A DNA stretch of 64,000 bases, from the NCBI GenBank assembly GCA_030603365.1, contig JAUVXV010000005.1, positions 1 to 64,000 on the forward strand, given 5' to 3'. The notes below the pieces were generated by a model, which was not told where the DNA came from, searched no databases, and saw only the letters and a program-made list of their open reading frames with translations. Shown piece after piece: positions 8,012 through 17,186 of the stretch. This DNA is from Candidatus Heimdallarchaeota archaeon. GTDB taxonomy: Archaea > Asgardarchaeota > Heimdallarchaeia > Heimdallarchaeales > Heimdallarchaeaceae. The position numbers and the translations under genes are program-made. Numbering within the stretch: position 1 is the first letter of the stretch; each line of letters begins with the position of its first letter.

Positions 8012-9820
8012 GTGAAAAGAGTGGAATTAGAGTTACCAGAACCAATTGGTGTTTTAGCAGAAGGTGATATTTCAACCTTAGATGTTGTTTGTTCAGATAT
8101 TAGATTTCAGATAGGTGAAATTCTTATAATTAAGCATCCTAGTGAATTCCGTTATTTCTTATTTCGAGTGATGAATTATCAAAACATTTTACGTAGTATT
8201 CGAGATATGACCGATTTAGCTGCCAATTTCTTAAAAAATCGTGAAGCATATATTGCTCGAGTTGAATCAGATAAATTGGTTAAAGTTCATGGATTATTAA
8301 TGGGTTACAGTGAATATGACTCAGATAGAAGTCAATGGGTATTCAAGAAACCTAGAATCTTACCTCCCCATTTTTCAGAAGTATACCGGGGTGCTGAATG
8401 TCAAGATGCATTAACAATGTTATTGCAGGATGAAATTGGAAAAGATATAGAAGTTGGGAAGTTGTTAGTAGGAACAACTAGTATGGAAATTCCGATTAAA
8501 ATTAATTTAGAATCTCTTCCTATGCATGTTCAAGTGGCTGGAACAACAGGAGCAGGAAAATCCTTTTTTATGCTGACTTTTATCACTTCAGCTCTTAAAT
8601 CAAATTTAACCAATTGGGCAAAAAATGAGGATATGAAAAACAAAGTATCTGTGTTTATGGTAGATGTACATGATGAATATATGAGAGGGTTACCATTCCA
8701 AGATAAAAGAAAAGGAATCATGGATGTTTCAAATTCTGTTTTGAAAGGAGGAAACGACCAGTATGATGCCCTTTTTGGAGATAAATTTTATCTAACTAGA
8801 GATTTGGAAGCTATTCCAACTGAAATGCAGAAAATTGCTAAAGCTATTCGTTTTAGAAGAGAAGATCTTTTTGTTAGTGATATCACTTCAGTTATGAAAG
8901 TGTCTGATCAAATGCTCGGTTTTATGAATCGAGCTCGAGGAATTGAGAAAGATTGGATTACAAAAATTGAAATTCTAGATGATAGCGAAACACTGGGATT
9001 TGCACCTGGTACAGTAAGTGCTGTGAAAAGACGGCTTTATCCTATTATCAACTCACCTATTTTTACACAGGATGAATTTAGTGATTTAGCGGAAATAGTC
9101 TATAATCTTGAGCAAGGTCATTTTTACAATTTCAGTACAGCTCTTCTTTCTTCAAATGAGCAATTTGTTGTAATCACTATGGTTGCAAGAACGCTTTTTG
9201 CTTTACGTCAAGCATTGATGTCTTCAACTAAATGGAGTCAATTCAAAGAACAAGTATATGCAAAACTCCCACCCAAAATTGCAAAAGAATTACTTGGAGA
9301 AACTGCTAACAGTAAATATTCAATTAAGGATCTTTATGTAGTTGGAAAAGATAAAATGAAAACTGTTGATAAGCTTCCAATTGTTATGATAACTGTGGAA
9401 GAAGCCCCCAGTATACTAGGAGCACAAATGTCCAAAGAAGGAAATGTTTTCATTGATATCTCAAGACAAGGAAGGAAATTCAGATTAGGATTATTACTTA
9501 TTACTCAAAATATATCTGCAATGGAGCCACTTATTCTAGCTAATACAAACACAGAACTGAATATGATGTTAGGTAATGAGATTGAGATTAGGCAAGCTAT
9601 CATTAATGCGAGTAACAATATTGCAGGTTATGAGAATGAATTCAAGGTTTTAAGCAGAGGAGAAGCAATTTTAACTAATTCTCTAAGAAATGTACCTCTT
9701 CCTGTCAAAGTTAGTAATGTTCCTTTGTATATAGAAAAGGAATTACCCTTCTTTGAAAAACCATTCGAGAAGTTAAAGATTAAGAAGACGAGAATACAGT
9801 CTACAGAAGTTCCAATTTAA
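8012..9820 (+). CDS. herA: HerA hexameric DNA translocase (FtsK/HerA ATPase)
   Basis: 602 residues. The N-terminal HAS-barrel region (1-150) contains EPIGVLAEGD. AGTTGAGKS at 176-184 is Walker A, ITVEEA near residue 460 is Walker B, and RQGRKFRLGLLLITQ shortly after carries the arginine-finger/sensor segment of HerA. The enzyme pumps DNA to NurA and works with Mre11-Rad50. The start is GTG at 8012, with a second GTG at 8021 possible; the 4-nt spacing from nurA suggests translational coupling. All catalytic motifs are intact and the length is normal for the family. Confidence 0.93.
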   Translation: MKRVELELPEPIGVLAEGDISTLDVVCSDIRFQIGEILIIKHPSEFRYFLFRVMNYQNILRSIRDMTDLAANFLKNREAYIARVESDKLVKVHGLLMGYSEYDSDRSQWVFKKPRILPPHFSEVYRGAECQDALTMLLQDEIGKDIEVGKLLVGTTSMEIPIKINLESLPMHVQVAGTTGAGKSFFMLTFITSALKSNLTNWAKNEDMKNKVSVFMVDVHDEYMRGLPFQDKRKGIMDVSNSVLKGGNDQYDALFGDKFYLTRDLEAIPTEMQKIAKAIRFRREDLFVSDITSVMKVSDQMLGFMNRARGIEKDWITKIEILDDSETLGFAPGTVSAVKRRLYPIINSPIFTQDEFSDLAEIVYNLEQGHFYNFSTALLSSNEQFVVITMVARTLFALRQALMSSTKWSQFKEQVYAKLPPKIAKELLGETANSKYSIKDLYVVGKDKMKTVDKLPIVMITVEEAPSILGAQMSKEGNVFIDISRQGRKFRLGLLLITQNISAMEPLILANTNTELNMMLGNEIEIRQAIINASNNIAGYENEFKVLSRGEAILTNSLRNVPLPVKVSNVPLYIEKELPFFEKPFEKLKIKKTRIQSTEVPI

Positions 9821-9831
9821 ATGGTGAATTT

Positions 9832-11106
9832 ATGGTGAAGATTTTACATTTTTCTGATACCCATGTATCTCATCGTCGTTTTCGCGATGTAAGAGATTCA
9901 TGGAAATTAGATCAAAGAGTTACATGGATAGAGGAAGATTATTGTTTTGGGTTCAAACAAGCATTAGATATAGCTGCAAAGTCCAAATGTGATTATCTAG
10001 TTCATTCTGGAGATTTGTTTGATATTCCTGTAGGAAGGAATCTTTCTGGACCAAGTGAATATTCTAGAACCTACATAATTAGGGAACTAAAGAAATTCTT
10101 TAAGAAAACTGCAAATAAAATTCCATTGATTATAATTGATGGAAATCATGGAACCTATCTGACAAGAAACTATAGCACAATAGAGTTTATTGGAGCAGCA
10201 TTTCCTGACAATGTTCATGTTTTCACTAATTATCAGCTGAAGGATGCAATCAGGGACAATACTCCACTGAAATTAGAATTTGATGATGTAAACTTCTATC
10301 TTTTTCCATATTTTCAATTTGGTAGGTTAGATAATTGGGCTAAGACATATGAGGATTGGTTAAGAAATAACCAACAACCTGATCCAAGTAAAATTTCTGT
10401 TGCCGTAGCTCATGGAATGGTTCGAGGACTAGATTTACATGAGTTAGTTCTTCAATACAAGTATGATTATATTGCTTTAGGTCATGATCATAACCAAAGA
10501 AGAATTAAGAAAAACGCTTGGCAAGCTGGGAGCACTGCAAAGTATACTTTTGCTGAAAGAAATCAAGAAAAAGGAGTCCTAGAAGTTCAAATTCAAAAGG
10601 GTGAGGATCCAATAATTTTGCCAAAATTAATAGAAATTACACGTTCAATGCAACAAATTGATTTTTCTCTAAAAGTTGATATGAATACAGCTGTTTTTGA
10701 AAAAGAAATAAGAGAACATATTACTAAATTTAAACAATCTTACGCTGGTGATAAAGCTGCTAGATTAAAGATTAAATTCAGCGGTGCAGTTTTACTATCT
10801 AACTGGTGGGGAATGGAAGATATTCTTAATGAAATCCAAAAGGAAGTCTTTGGAGATGATTATAATCTGCTTGAATTTAGATGGGATTCTGGAGATGTGT
10901 CTAAACGAGCTCCAGTGAGTTTACAAAAGGGAGCAAAAGTTTACGATTACTTAATAGAAGATCCAATTAAAGACTTTGAAAAGTATATTCGGTCACTTAA
11001 TATGGAAAATGAAAAACAAGCTAAATTGTTTATTGAATTAGGCTCTAAAATCATAGAAGAAGTCTTCAAAACGACTGATGATACAGTTAAGGAGGAAGGG
11101 GAATAG
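9832..11106 (+). CDS. mre11: Mre11 DNA-repair nuclease
   Basis: 424 residues. The calcineurin-like phosphoesterase motifs are in order: FSDTH (residues 7-11), SGDLFD (about 60), DGNHG (about 103), AHG (about 194) and GHDH (about 216-219), giving the two-manganese active site. The C-terminal part would hold the capping domain and the Rad50-binding helices. Mre11 with Rad50 trims blocked DNA ends before HerA-NurA resection. It starts 11 nt after herA, and its stop codon is 1 nt before rad50, so it is tightly coupled in the operon. Confidence 0.93.
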   Translation: MVKILHFSDTHVSHRRFRDVRDSWKLDQRVTWIEEDYCFGFKQALDIAAKSKCDYLVHSGDLFDIPVGRNLSGPSEYSRTYIIRELKKFFKKTANKIPLIIIDGNHGTYLTRNYSTIEFIGAAFPDNVHVFTNYQLKDAIRDNTPLKLEFDDVNFYLFPYFQFGRLDNWAKTYEDWLRNNQQPDPSKISVAVAHGMVRGLDLHELVLQYKYDYIALGHDHNQRRIKKNAWQAGSTAKYTFAERNQEKGVLEVQIQKGEDPIILPKLIEITRSMQQIDFSLKVDMNTAVFEKEIREHITKFKQSYAGDKAARLKIKFSGAVLLSNWWGMEDILNEIQKEVFGDDYNLLEFRWDSGDVSKRAPVSLQKGAKVYDYLIEDPIKDFEKYIRSLNMENEKQAKLFIELGSKIIEEVFKTTDDTVKEEGE

Positions 11107-11107
11107 A

Positions 11108-13243
11108 ATGAGAATACTGTGGATTCAAGCAAAGAATTTCAAGTGCTACAGCGATATTAGAGTTCCATCTCAAGGCATTCTACCAAAGGGATTACTCTTT
11201 GTAGAGGGAGAAAATTCTGTAGGAAAATCAAGTTTGTTTGATGCTATCTTCTATGCTTTATTTTACGATCCAACTACTACTAAAGAGTTAGGAACAAAAG
11301 AAGATTTGATTAGAAGAAATTATTCAGAAACTAGAGTAGAAGTTGCTTTTGAATTAGAAAATAAATACTACCTTGTAAAAAGAGAACACAGTATGAAAAC
11401 ATCGGTCCAAGCTTATCTTCTTGAAATAGATTCAGCTGCAGCTATGCAAGGTAAAACTATAGTCAAACAAACTTTAAGCCAAACGGTTGTTGAAGTAGAA
11501 GAAAAAATTACAGCGCTTCTGAATATTACCAAAGAGAAAGTGTTGAATACTCTGATAGTGCGTCAAGGTTCAGTTCAAGATTTAGCTGAAGCAAAAGGAG
11601 CTGAGTTGAGAAATATCATCTATGAACTCTTTCAGTTAGATTTCTACAGAGATAGAGCTTTGGAAATCATCAAGGATAAAAAACAGAAATTGGATGAAAA
11701 CAAGGAAAAATATCAGATAGAAAGAACTACAGAAAATATTGAACTCGAAATAACTGATACAACTGGCATTATTGATAAATCAAAGAAAAATATAGAAACC
11801 TTGGATTCAACAATTGAGACACTTCAAATAAAGATTAGTAATTTTCCTGATTTCAAAGAAGTTCAAGATATTAATGGTTTAACTCAACGTTTTGATCAAC
11901 AAGATAGAACAATAAAATCAAAGCAAAGTTCTATAACAGCTTTAGGTCAAAAATTCAAACTTAAAGAACCTATTGCAACAAAAAACATAGCAAGTAAAAG
12001 TAAGGAATTTGAGGAGAAAATAAATCGTAATACTGAAGAAAAGGAATCTCAAGAGAAAGAAATAGAAACTTTAAACGAAGAAAGAAGTAAATTGGAAATA
12101 GAACGGGAAAATTTCTATAATAGGAAAGAAAGCTTAGAGAGAATTGCAGAAAAGGGAGAAAAACCAAAGTGTGACGTTTGTGAACAGGAAATAAATGAAG
12201 AGAAATTTAAAGAACTACTAGCAATTTCGAAGAGGAATATTCCTGCCTTAACTCAAGGAATAAAGAAGAAAGAGGAAACAATCAAGACGAAAAAATCCGA
12301 GATAGTTAAATTAGATGGGGTCAATCAACAGATTCGAAATGATATCAATAAATTAGCAAATCTGATTAATGATATAGAGGAACTTACTGAATTAAATAAC
12401 GTAAAAGATGATATCGAGAACTCAATTCAGACCTCATTGCAAAACTACAAAGTTAAAAGTTTGGATGATCTTGCAAAGAAATATAGTCTCTCTGATTTTA
12501 ATGAACTATTTGACCATATAAAAACATTAGATGATGAAATTAAGAAAAGTCATCTTAACAAAAAACATACTTTGAGCAATATTAAGGAAAGATATGAATC
12601 AATTGAGAAACTCAAAAAACAAATTGAAGAGAATAAGAAGAAAGAAGTTGAGTTAGCAAAAATTGATATGGAAATTTCTATATTTGATGAAGTTAGAGCG
12701 CTGGTGGAGAAATTTATTGCAGAAGATTTGATTTCAAATAGAATGTTAGCAGGTATTCAACAAGCAACTCGAGGTTATATCTACCTTTTCACAAGAGGAC
12801 GATACTCTGAATTATATCTTGAACCCACACGAACAAAGACACTTAATATGAGTATTAAGGATGAAACATTAGGGTTTGTTAAAAGTCAAAATCTTCTCTC
12901 AGGAGGGGATAAGGCAGCTATAGGGTTAGGATTAAGAATTGGTATCAGTGAACTTCTTAAGAGAATTAGACCAACAAAAGATTCACCTTCAGAACCACCT
13001 AAAATGGATATTCTAGTATTAGATGAACCATTAGGATCTCTGGATGAGGGAAGAAGGTCAAAAGTGATTGAAGGATTAGTAGCTGAAAAGAAATTCAGTC
13101 AAATTTTCTTAATTACTCATACAAATATAAGACGAAGATTTAAAGCTCCTATACTAACAATTCAATCAGGATCAGGATCTGCAGGAAGTACAGTTTCTTT
13201 CCATTATTCACCTTCAGAAGTAGAGGAAGAAGCTGAAGAATAG
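11108..13243 (+). CDS. rad50: Rad50 SMC-like ATPase (short form)
   Basis: 711 residues, shorter than many archaeal Rad50 proteins (about 850-900), mainly through shorter coiled-coil arms. Walker A is GENSVGKSS (about 34-42); the zinc hook CDVC is at 355-358 in the middle of two coiled coils; the ABC signature LLSGGDKAA is near 596; Walker B VLDEPLGSLDEG near 635; and the switch His in ITHTN near 670. A good ribosome site (AAGGAGGAAGGGG) precedes the ATG at 11108, which is preferred to any start inside mre11. The C-terminus is extended by a Ser/Gly-rich and acidic tail (SGSGSAGS, EVEEEAEE). Confidence 0.92.
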   Translation: MRILWIQAKNFKCYSDIRVPSQGILPKGLLFVEGENSVGKSSLFDAIFYALFYDPTTTKELGTKEDLIRRNYSETRVEVAFELENKYYLVKREHSMKTSVQAYLLEIDSAAAMQGKTIVKQTLSQTVVEVEEKITALLNITKEKVLNTLIVRQGSVQDLAEAKGAELRNIIYELFQLDFYRDRALEIIKDKKQKLDENKEKYQIERTTENIELEITDTTGIIDKSKKNIETLDSTIETLQIKISNFPDFKEVQDINGLTQRFDQQDRTIKSKQSSITALGQKFKLKEPIATKNIASKSKEFEEKINRNTEEKESQEKEIETLNEERSKLEIERENFYNRKESLERIAEKGEKPKCDVCEQEINEEKFKELLAISKRNIPALTQGIKKKEETIKTKKSEIVKLDGVNQQIRNDINKLANLINDIEELTELNNVKDDIENSIQTSLQNYKVKSLDDLAKKYSLSDFNELFDHIKTLDDEIKKSHLNKKHTLSNIKERYESIEKLKKQIEENKKKEVELAKIDMEISIFDEVRALVEKFIAEDLISNRMLAGIQQATRGYIYLFTRGRYSELYLEPTRTKTLNMSIKDETLGFVKSQNLLSGGDKAAIGLGLRIGISELLKRIRPTKDSPSEPPKMDILVLDEPLGSLDEGRRSKVIEGLVAEKKFSQIFLITHTNIRRRFKAPILTIQSGSGSAGSTVSFHYSPSEVEEEAEE

Positions 13244-13290
13244 GATAAATTTGCTGAAATTCTCCATGAGAGACTTTCACAAAATTTTTC

Positions 13291-13302
13291 AATCATATGA
13301 TT
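13291..13302. promoter_or_regulatory. Perfect 12-bp palindrome upstream of the coiled-coil gene
   Basis: AATCATATGATT lies 13-24 nt before the ATG at 13315, in the only gap of the resection cluster (71 nt). It could be a repressor site or chance; no TATA box is convincing here, so the following gene may also be read from the upstream operon. Confidence 0.25.
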
Positions 13303-13314
13303 TACTAATAGATA

Positions 13315-14808
13315 ATGATACCTGGAACACTTCGTCCTTTACCTAAGAAAGTAAAAGAGGTAAAAATAGAATCCGAAAACCTCTTGAGAACAGTTGAATA
13401 CGATATAAATAATACAAAAGATATCTACGCAAACAGTTCTCTTTTTACGTTTGAGGAGATAAATATACATTCTCTAAGAATTTTAGATCAGTATTCTCAA
13501 ATAGTCCCCCTTACCAAAGAATCTGACAAATTAGTTGATAAATATGTTAATGATTATCTGTTAAATCAACTTGTTTATTCAATGTTCACAAGATTAGAAA
13601 TAAACGAAAGACGACTTAACGGTGACATTCAACGTCTAGATACTATTCTCATGTTAAAAAGGAAAAAATACATAGAAGAAATGATTCCTAGATTAAGAGA
13701 AGAAGTAAAAAGTAAATTGTCTTTCATGAAAGATTTATCCTTTGACGAGATTCTAGAAAAAGGACAAATTTATGGTGCAACTATTGGGGAAATAGTCGGA
13801 AAAATTAGTGGTCTAAGAGATGAGTATCAGAAACTTGCTTCAGGTTCGTTCGATGTATCTGAATTTTATTCTTATTTGGATGAAAAACTCTACCAGGTGG
13901 AAGAAGAACTTGCTGAATATGAGCTGATACTTAGAACTTGTAAAATGCAATTGCTCTCAGAAGAAGCAGAGAAATTAATTGAAGAAGGTAATGTAATTAA
14001 TACTGAATTTGAACTTGAACAAACAAGTGAGCTGGTTATGAAAGGAGATGAATTCGTTAAGATATCTTCAGATAAATTAATCGAGATGGATGAATTACGA
14101 ATTACTTTACCACGCAAAGGTATTACTAAAGAATTTTCAAATAATTTCAAAAATCTTTCAGCTCATTATGAAACTCAAAAAACCAATCTAAGAAGTATAA
14201 CTGGTAGTTTGGGGAGTAAGACAGTTAAATTATCTTCACAAATAGAAAGAATAAATGCGATAAAAGAAATAGCTGTTTCAGATGGTGAAGAGGTTTTTGA
14301 AGCAATAGAGATGTTAAAAATAAAGAGAAAAGGTACTTTCAAGACAGTTGTTCAAAGTGGAGAGTTTCCTGTTTTTGAAGTAAGTCCTCTAGGTAAGCTG
14401 AAAATGCCTTTAGGTGTAGAGCTCACTACTCCAATGATTGAACAAATCCTTACTGTTCTTGATGAAATAGAACAAACTCCAGCTAAGGACGATTTTAAGA
14501 ATAGATGGTCAACTTTGAAAGTAGGAGAAGTAACAGCTTCTATGGGAAGAAAAATGTCTCCAGCTTGGAATAAAACCAAAGAAGTTACAGGTAAAGCTGG
14601 AAAGAAAATCGGAGAAGTCAGTAAGAAAGCATATACAGGAACAAAGAATTTTACTAGCTCTACAGTCGAGAAAATGAAATCCAAAGAGGGAAAAGAGAAG
14701 AAAGAAAAACCTCCTAAAGAAAAGAAAGTAAAGGAGACTGAAAAACAGATAGAAATTCCTGCTGATGAAGAAATTATCATACCTCCTCCACCAAGTGAAG
14801 AAGAGTAA
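13315..14808 (+). CDS. Coiled-coil protein of unknown function linked to the resection operon
   Basis: 497 residues, no signal peptide or membrane helix, no family recognised. Residues about 20-320 are rich in Glu, Lys and Leu and mostly helical, with long heptad-like stretches. A compact region near 340-400 (FPVFEVSPLGKLKMPLGVEL) may be a small folded domain. It is followed by an amphipathic, Lys-rich region (KTKEVTGKAGKKIGEVSKKA) with an 11-residue-like periodicity, a highly basic stretch (KEKKEKPPKEKKVKE), and an acidic tail with four prolines (IIIPPPPSEEE). The gene follows rad50 by 71 nt on the same strand and precedes the HAD gene by 16 nt, so it may be co-transcribed. A role in repair is only suggested by position; membrane or DNA binding by the amphipathic/basic tail is also conceivable. 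Confidence 0.7.
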   Translation: MIPGTLRPLPKKVKEVKIESENLLRTVEYDINNTKDIYANSSLFTFEEINIHSLRILDQYSQIVPLTKESDKLVDKYVNDYLLNQLVYSMFTRLEINERRLNGDIQRLDTILMLKRKKYIEEMIPRLREEVKSKLSFMKDLSFDEILEKGQIYGATIGEIVGKISGLRDEYQKLASGSFDVSEFYSYLDEKLYQVEEELAEYELILRTCKMQLLSEEAEKLIEEGNVINTEFELEQTSELVMKGDEFVKISSDKLIEMDELRITLPRKGITKEFSNNFKNLSAHYETQKTNLRSITGSLGSKTVKLSSQIERINAIKEIAVSDGEEVFEAIEMLKIKRKGTFKTVVQSGEFPVFEVSPLGKLKMPLGVELTTPMIEQILTVLDEIEQTPAKDDFKNRWSTLKVGEVTASMGRKMSPAWNKTKEVTGKAGKKIGEVSKKAYTGTKNFTSSTVEKMKSKEGKEKKEKPPKEKKVKETEKQIEIPADEEIIIPPPPSEEE

Positions 14809-14824
14809 ATAAGGTGTTTATCTT

Positions 14825-15625
14825 TTGGATGATTTCCTAAAAAGCATCAAATATTTTATCTTTGATGTAGATGGTACCTTACTTATAGGAAATCAAGCTT
14901 TACCCTTTGCTAGTCAAATTATCAAGCTCCTTCAGAAGAAGAAGTATGATTTCACGATTTTGTCAAACAATTCCTCGTATTCCATAAAGGAAAACCTAGA
15001 AAGATTAGAATCTATATTGGATGTTAAGTTACAACCAAAGAATATCTGCACATCTACACATGCTACAATAGAATATCTCTTGAAAAATAACATCTTGAGA
15101 TGTTTTATTGTTGGTACTCCAGGAATGATATCAGATTTAAACAATAAAGGAATAAGCAATGATCCTGATGCACCACAAGCAATAGTTCTCGGATTTGATA
15201 AAACATTAACCTATGATAAGATTCAAAGAGTAGCTCTTCTTCTTCAAAAAGAAAAATGTATTCCCTTTTTCGCAACTCATCCTGATAATACTTGCCCCAC
15301 TAGTGATGGAGAAATCCCGGATGTTGGTTCATTTCTAAAAATGTTTGAACAGTCCACTGGAAGAACAGCTGATATAATTTTTGGTAAACCTAATGATTTG
15401 CTTCTAAAATTATGCTTATCGAAGTCGAATATTGATTTTGAACAAGTTCTTGTTTTAGGAGATAGGCTAGAAACCGATATCAAAATGGCTAATTCAGTTG
15501 GTACTAGAAGTGTAGTTGTTCTTACCGGAGAAACAACTCAAGTTGATTTAGATAATGGGATTGAATCTCCAACATACATCTGGAAAAACCTAGAAGTACT
15601 TTATCGCTTTCTAAAACAGGCATGA
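14825..15625 (+). CDS. HAD-superfamily phosphatase, NagD/phosphoglycolate phosphatase type (subclass IIA)
   Basis: 266 residues. FIFDVDGTLLIG is motif I with both catalytic Asp residues; LSNNSS is motif II; the C-terminal FGKPND and VLGDRLETDIKMANSVG are motifs III/IV. The cap between motifs II and III is of the C2A type found in NagD, 4-nitrophenyl phosphatase and archaeal phosphoglycolate phosphatases. The substrate cannot be assigned. The only usable start is TTG at 14825, because TAA lies in frame at 14810 and no ATG fits; its N-terminus then begins just before motif I. The stop codon directly abuts that of the convergent LLM oxidoreductase gene with no spacer. Confidence 0.85.
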   Translation: MDDFLKSIKYFIFDVDGTLLIGNQALPFASQIIKLLQKKKYDFTILSNNSSYSIKENLERLESILDVKLQPKNICTSTHATIEYLLKNNILRCFIVGTPGMISDLNNKGISNDPDAPQAIVLGFDKTLTYDKIQRVALLLQKEKCIPFFATHPDNTCPTSDGEIPDVGSFLKMFEQSTGRTADIIFGKPNDLLLKLCLSKSNIDFEQVLVLGDRLETDIKMANSVGTRSVVVLTGETTQVDLDNGIESPTYIWKNLEVLYRFLKQA

Positions 15626-16558
15626 TTACTTTAACATTTGAGTAAGAGCTTTGAGATCATCCCACTGTTCATGAGTATGAATCCATCCTAAGACAATTTT
15701 ATCAATAAACTTGTACTGTTTATAGCTCTTCAATTGTTCAAATTTTTCAGTTACAGCATCTATTGTTCCGATTATTCCAAAATCATCAACAATTTTAATT
15801 ATCTCTCCCTTAGGAACTTTATCATATCTTTCCCAGGATAATTCTCGGATTTGTTTAATCAATTTACCAGAATATCCGTGGTCTTTTAGGATATTAGTTG
15901 TGCAGTTCTTTGCAATATCTTTTGATATATTCCACATAGTTAATGATATTTCATCTTCTTCTTTAGCTAGGATTTGCATCATGCCATATGGGATTATTTT
16001 ATGATAGTTGAAGTCTGTAGAATCATCCTGAAATCGCTGTAAAGCTCTTTCAATATCAAAAATAGAAATGCTATTTAGAAGAAGATACTCTGCTCTTTTT
16101 TTTGCAAACTGAATCATTTTTTCTCCCATACCACCTAAAGCTAAAGGAGGAAAATCATCCAATCCTTTTTGAGATTTTCTGATATCAACAATCTGAAGTA
16201 ATTTCTCAACAGCATCTTTGAAATTTGTAAAGGGTTTCTCATATATGGTTGGGTCTTTTATGATATTAGGATTTCCAATACCTAAACCTAATCCGAATCT
16301 TTTAGGAAAATTAGTGTATAACCAGACACTTAGAGCCAATAATACCTCCAAGGAGTAGTAAAAAGGTGAAGTTATCCCTGTCCAAAATTCCATGTCAGGA
16401 ACACTTTTTAACAACCTTCCGATATCCAAGAAAGCGTTATTGATTGGTGGATTGTCTCCTATCCAAATACTCTTTACACCTATTTTTCTTGCATTTAAGG
16501 CGTAAAGTTCTTTATGATCTCCTGACATTTTTATGGGGAGAGATAAACCCACTTCCAT
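15626..16558 (-). CDS. LLM-class flavin/F420-dependent oxidoreductase (Mer-like)
   Basis: 310 residues with the bacterial luciferase-like TIM-barrel pattern: MEVGLSLPIKMSGD at the N-terminus, KSIWIGDNPP, a WTGITSPFYYSLEVLLAL segment, and RFGLGLGIGN near residue 90. This is typical of the F420-binding group including 5,10-methylene-H4MPT reductase (Mer) and F420-dependent alcohol dehydrogenases. Assignment as Mer itself is not justified by sequence inspection, although the organism has mtd (50402-51232), so an F420/H4MPT pathway exists. It is convergent with the HAD gene (adjacent stop codons) and divergent from the nitroreductase gene. Confidence 0.75.
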   Translation of the reverse strand: MEVGLSLPIKMSGDHKELYALNARKIGVKSIWIGDNPPINNAFLDIGRLLKSVPDMEFWTGITSPFYYSLEVLLALSVWLYTNFPKRFGLGLGIGNPNIIKDPTIYEKPFTNFKDAVEKLLQIVDIRKSQKGLDDFPPLALGGMGEKMIQFAKKRAEYLLLNSISIFDIERALQRFQDDSTDFNYHKIIPYGMMQILAKEEDEISLTMWNISKDIAKNCTTNILKDHGYSGKLIKQIRELSWERYDKVPKGEIIKIVDDFGIIGTIDAVTEKFEQLKSYKQYKFIDKIVLGWIHTHEQWDDLKALTQMLK

Positions 16559-16663
16559 AAATAGTAATTTACATACATCTTATTATTTCTTTGCTTCAAA
16601 ATACTAAGGTTCCAATGTAAATCTTTTATACATGCTGTTTTTAAAAAGGTAAATGGTGTATCT

Positions 16664-17164
16664 ATGCAGAATATTCTTACCAGGAGAAGCATAAGAAAGT
16701 TCAAGAGTAACAATGTTACAGATGATATGATCCAGCAAATGCTCAAAGCAGCAATGAGTGCTCCCTCTGCAGCAAATAAGCAAACATGGGATTTCATTGT
16801 GGTTAAAGATCGTAAAACACTTGATCATATACCTAGTATCCATCCTTACGCAAAAATGACACAAGAAGCTTCAGTAGCAATTTTGGTTTGTGGAAATACA
16901 AACAGATCTGATGGTAGAGGTTTCTGGGTTCAAGATTGTGCAGCAGCTTCCCAAAACATATTATTAGCAGCTAATTCCTTAGGATTAGGGAGCGTATGGT
17001 GTGGGGTCTATCCCAAAGAAGATTTAACCAAAGCTTTCAAAGAATTATTTGAATTACCAGAAAAAATTATCCCTGTTGCATTTATCCCAATCGGTTATCC
17101 TGCAGAAGAGAAACCACCTTCTGATAGATATGATGAAAAGAAAATTCATTATGAAAAATGGTAA
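16664..17164 (+). CDS. Nitroreductase-family FMN oxidoreductase
   Basis: 166 residues. RRSIRKF near the N-terminus (FMN phosphate contact), AAMSAPSAANKQTWDFIVV, DCAAASQNILLAANSLGLGSVWCGVYP and the C-terminal IPIGYPAEEKPPSDRY follow the nitroreductase fold in order. The length is normal for the small subgroup. It reduces an unknown substrate with NAD(P)H or a reduced flavin. ATG at 16664 follows a T-rich region and begins directly at the conserved RRSIRKF helix. A related but larger SagB-type enzyme is encoded at 34929-35675. Confidence 0.85.
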   Translation: MQNILTRRSIRKFKSNNVTDDMIQQMLKAAMSAPSAANKQTWDFIVVKDRKTLDHIPSIHPYAKMTQEASVAILVCGNTNRSDGRGFWVQDCAAASQNILLAANSLGLGSVWCGVYPKEDLTKAFKELFELPEKIIPVAFIPIGYPAEEKPPSDRYDEKKIHYEKW

Positions 17165-17186
17165 AAAATGTGGAAATATAGTTTTT

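Noticed and set aside
14352..14780. 142-residue minus-strand frame opposite the coiled-coil gene
   Set aside because: Its Phe/Ser-rich composition is what a Lys/Glu-rich gene gives on the opposite strand; no promoter or ribosome site.
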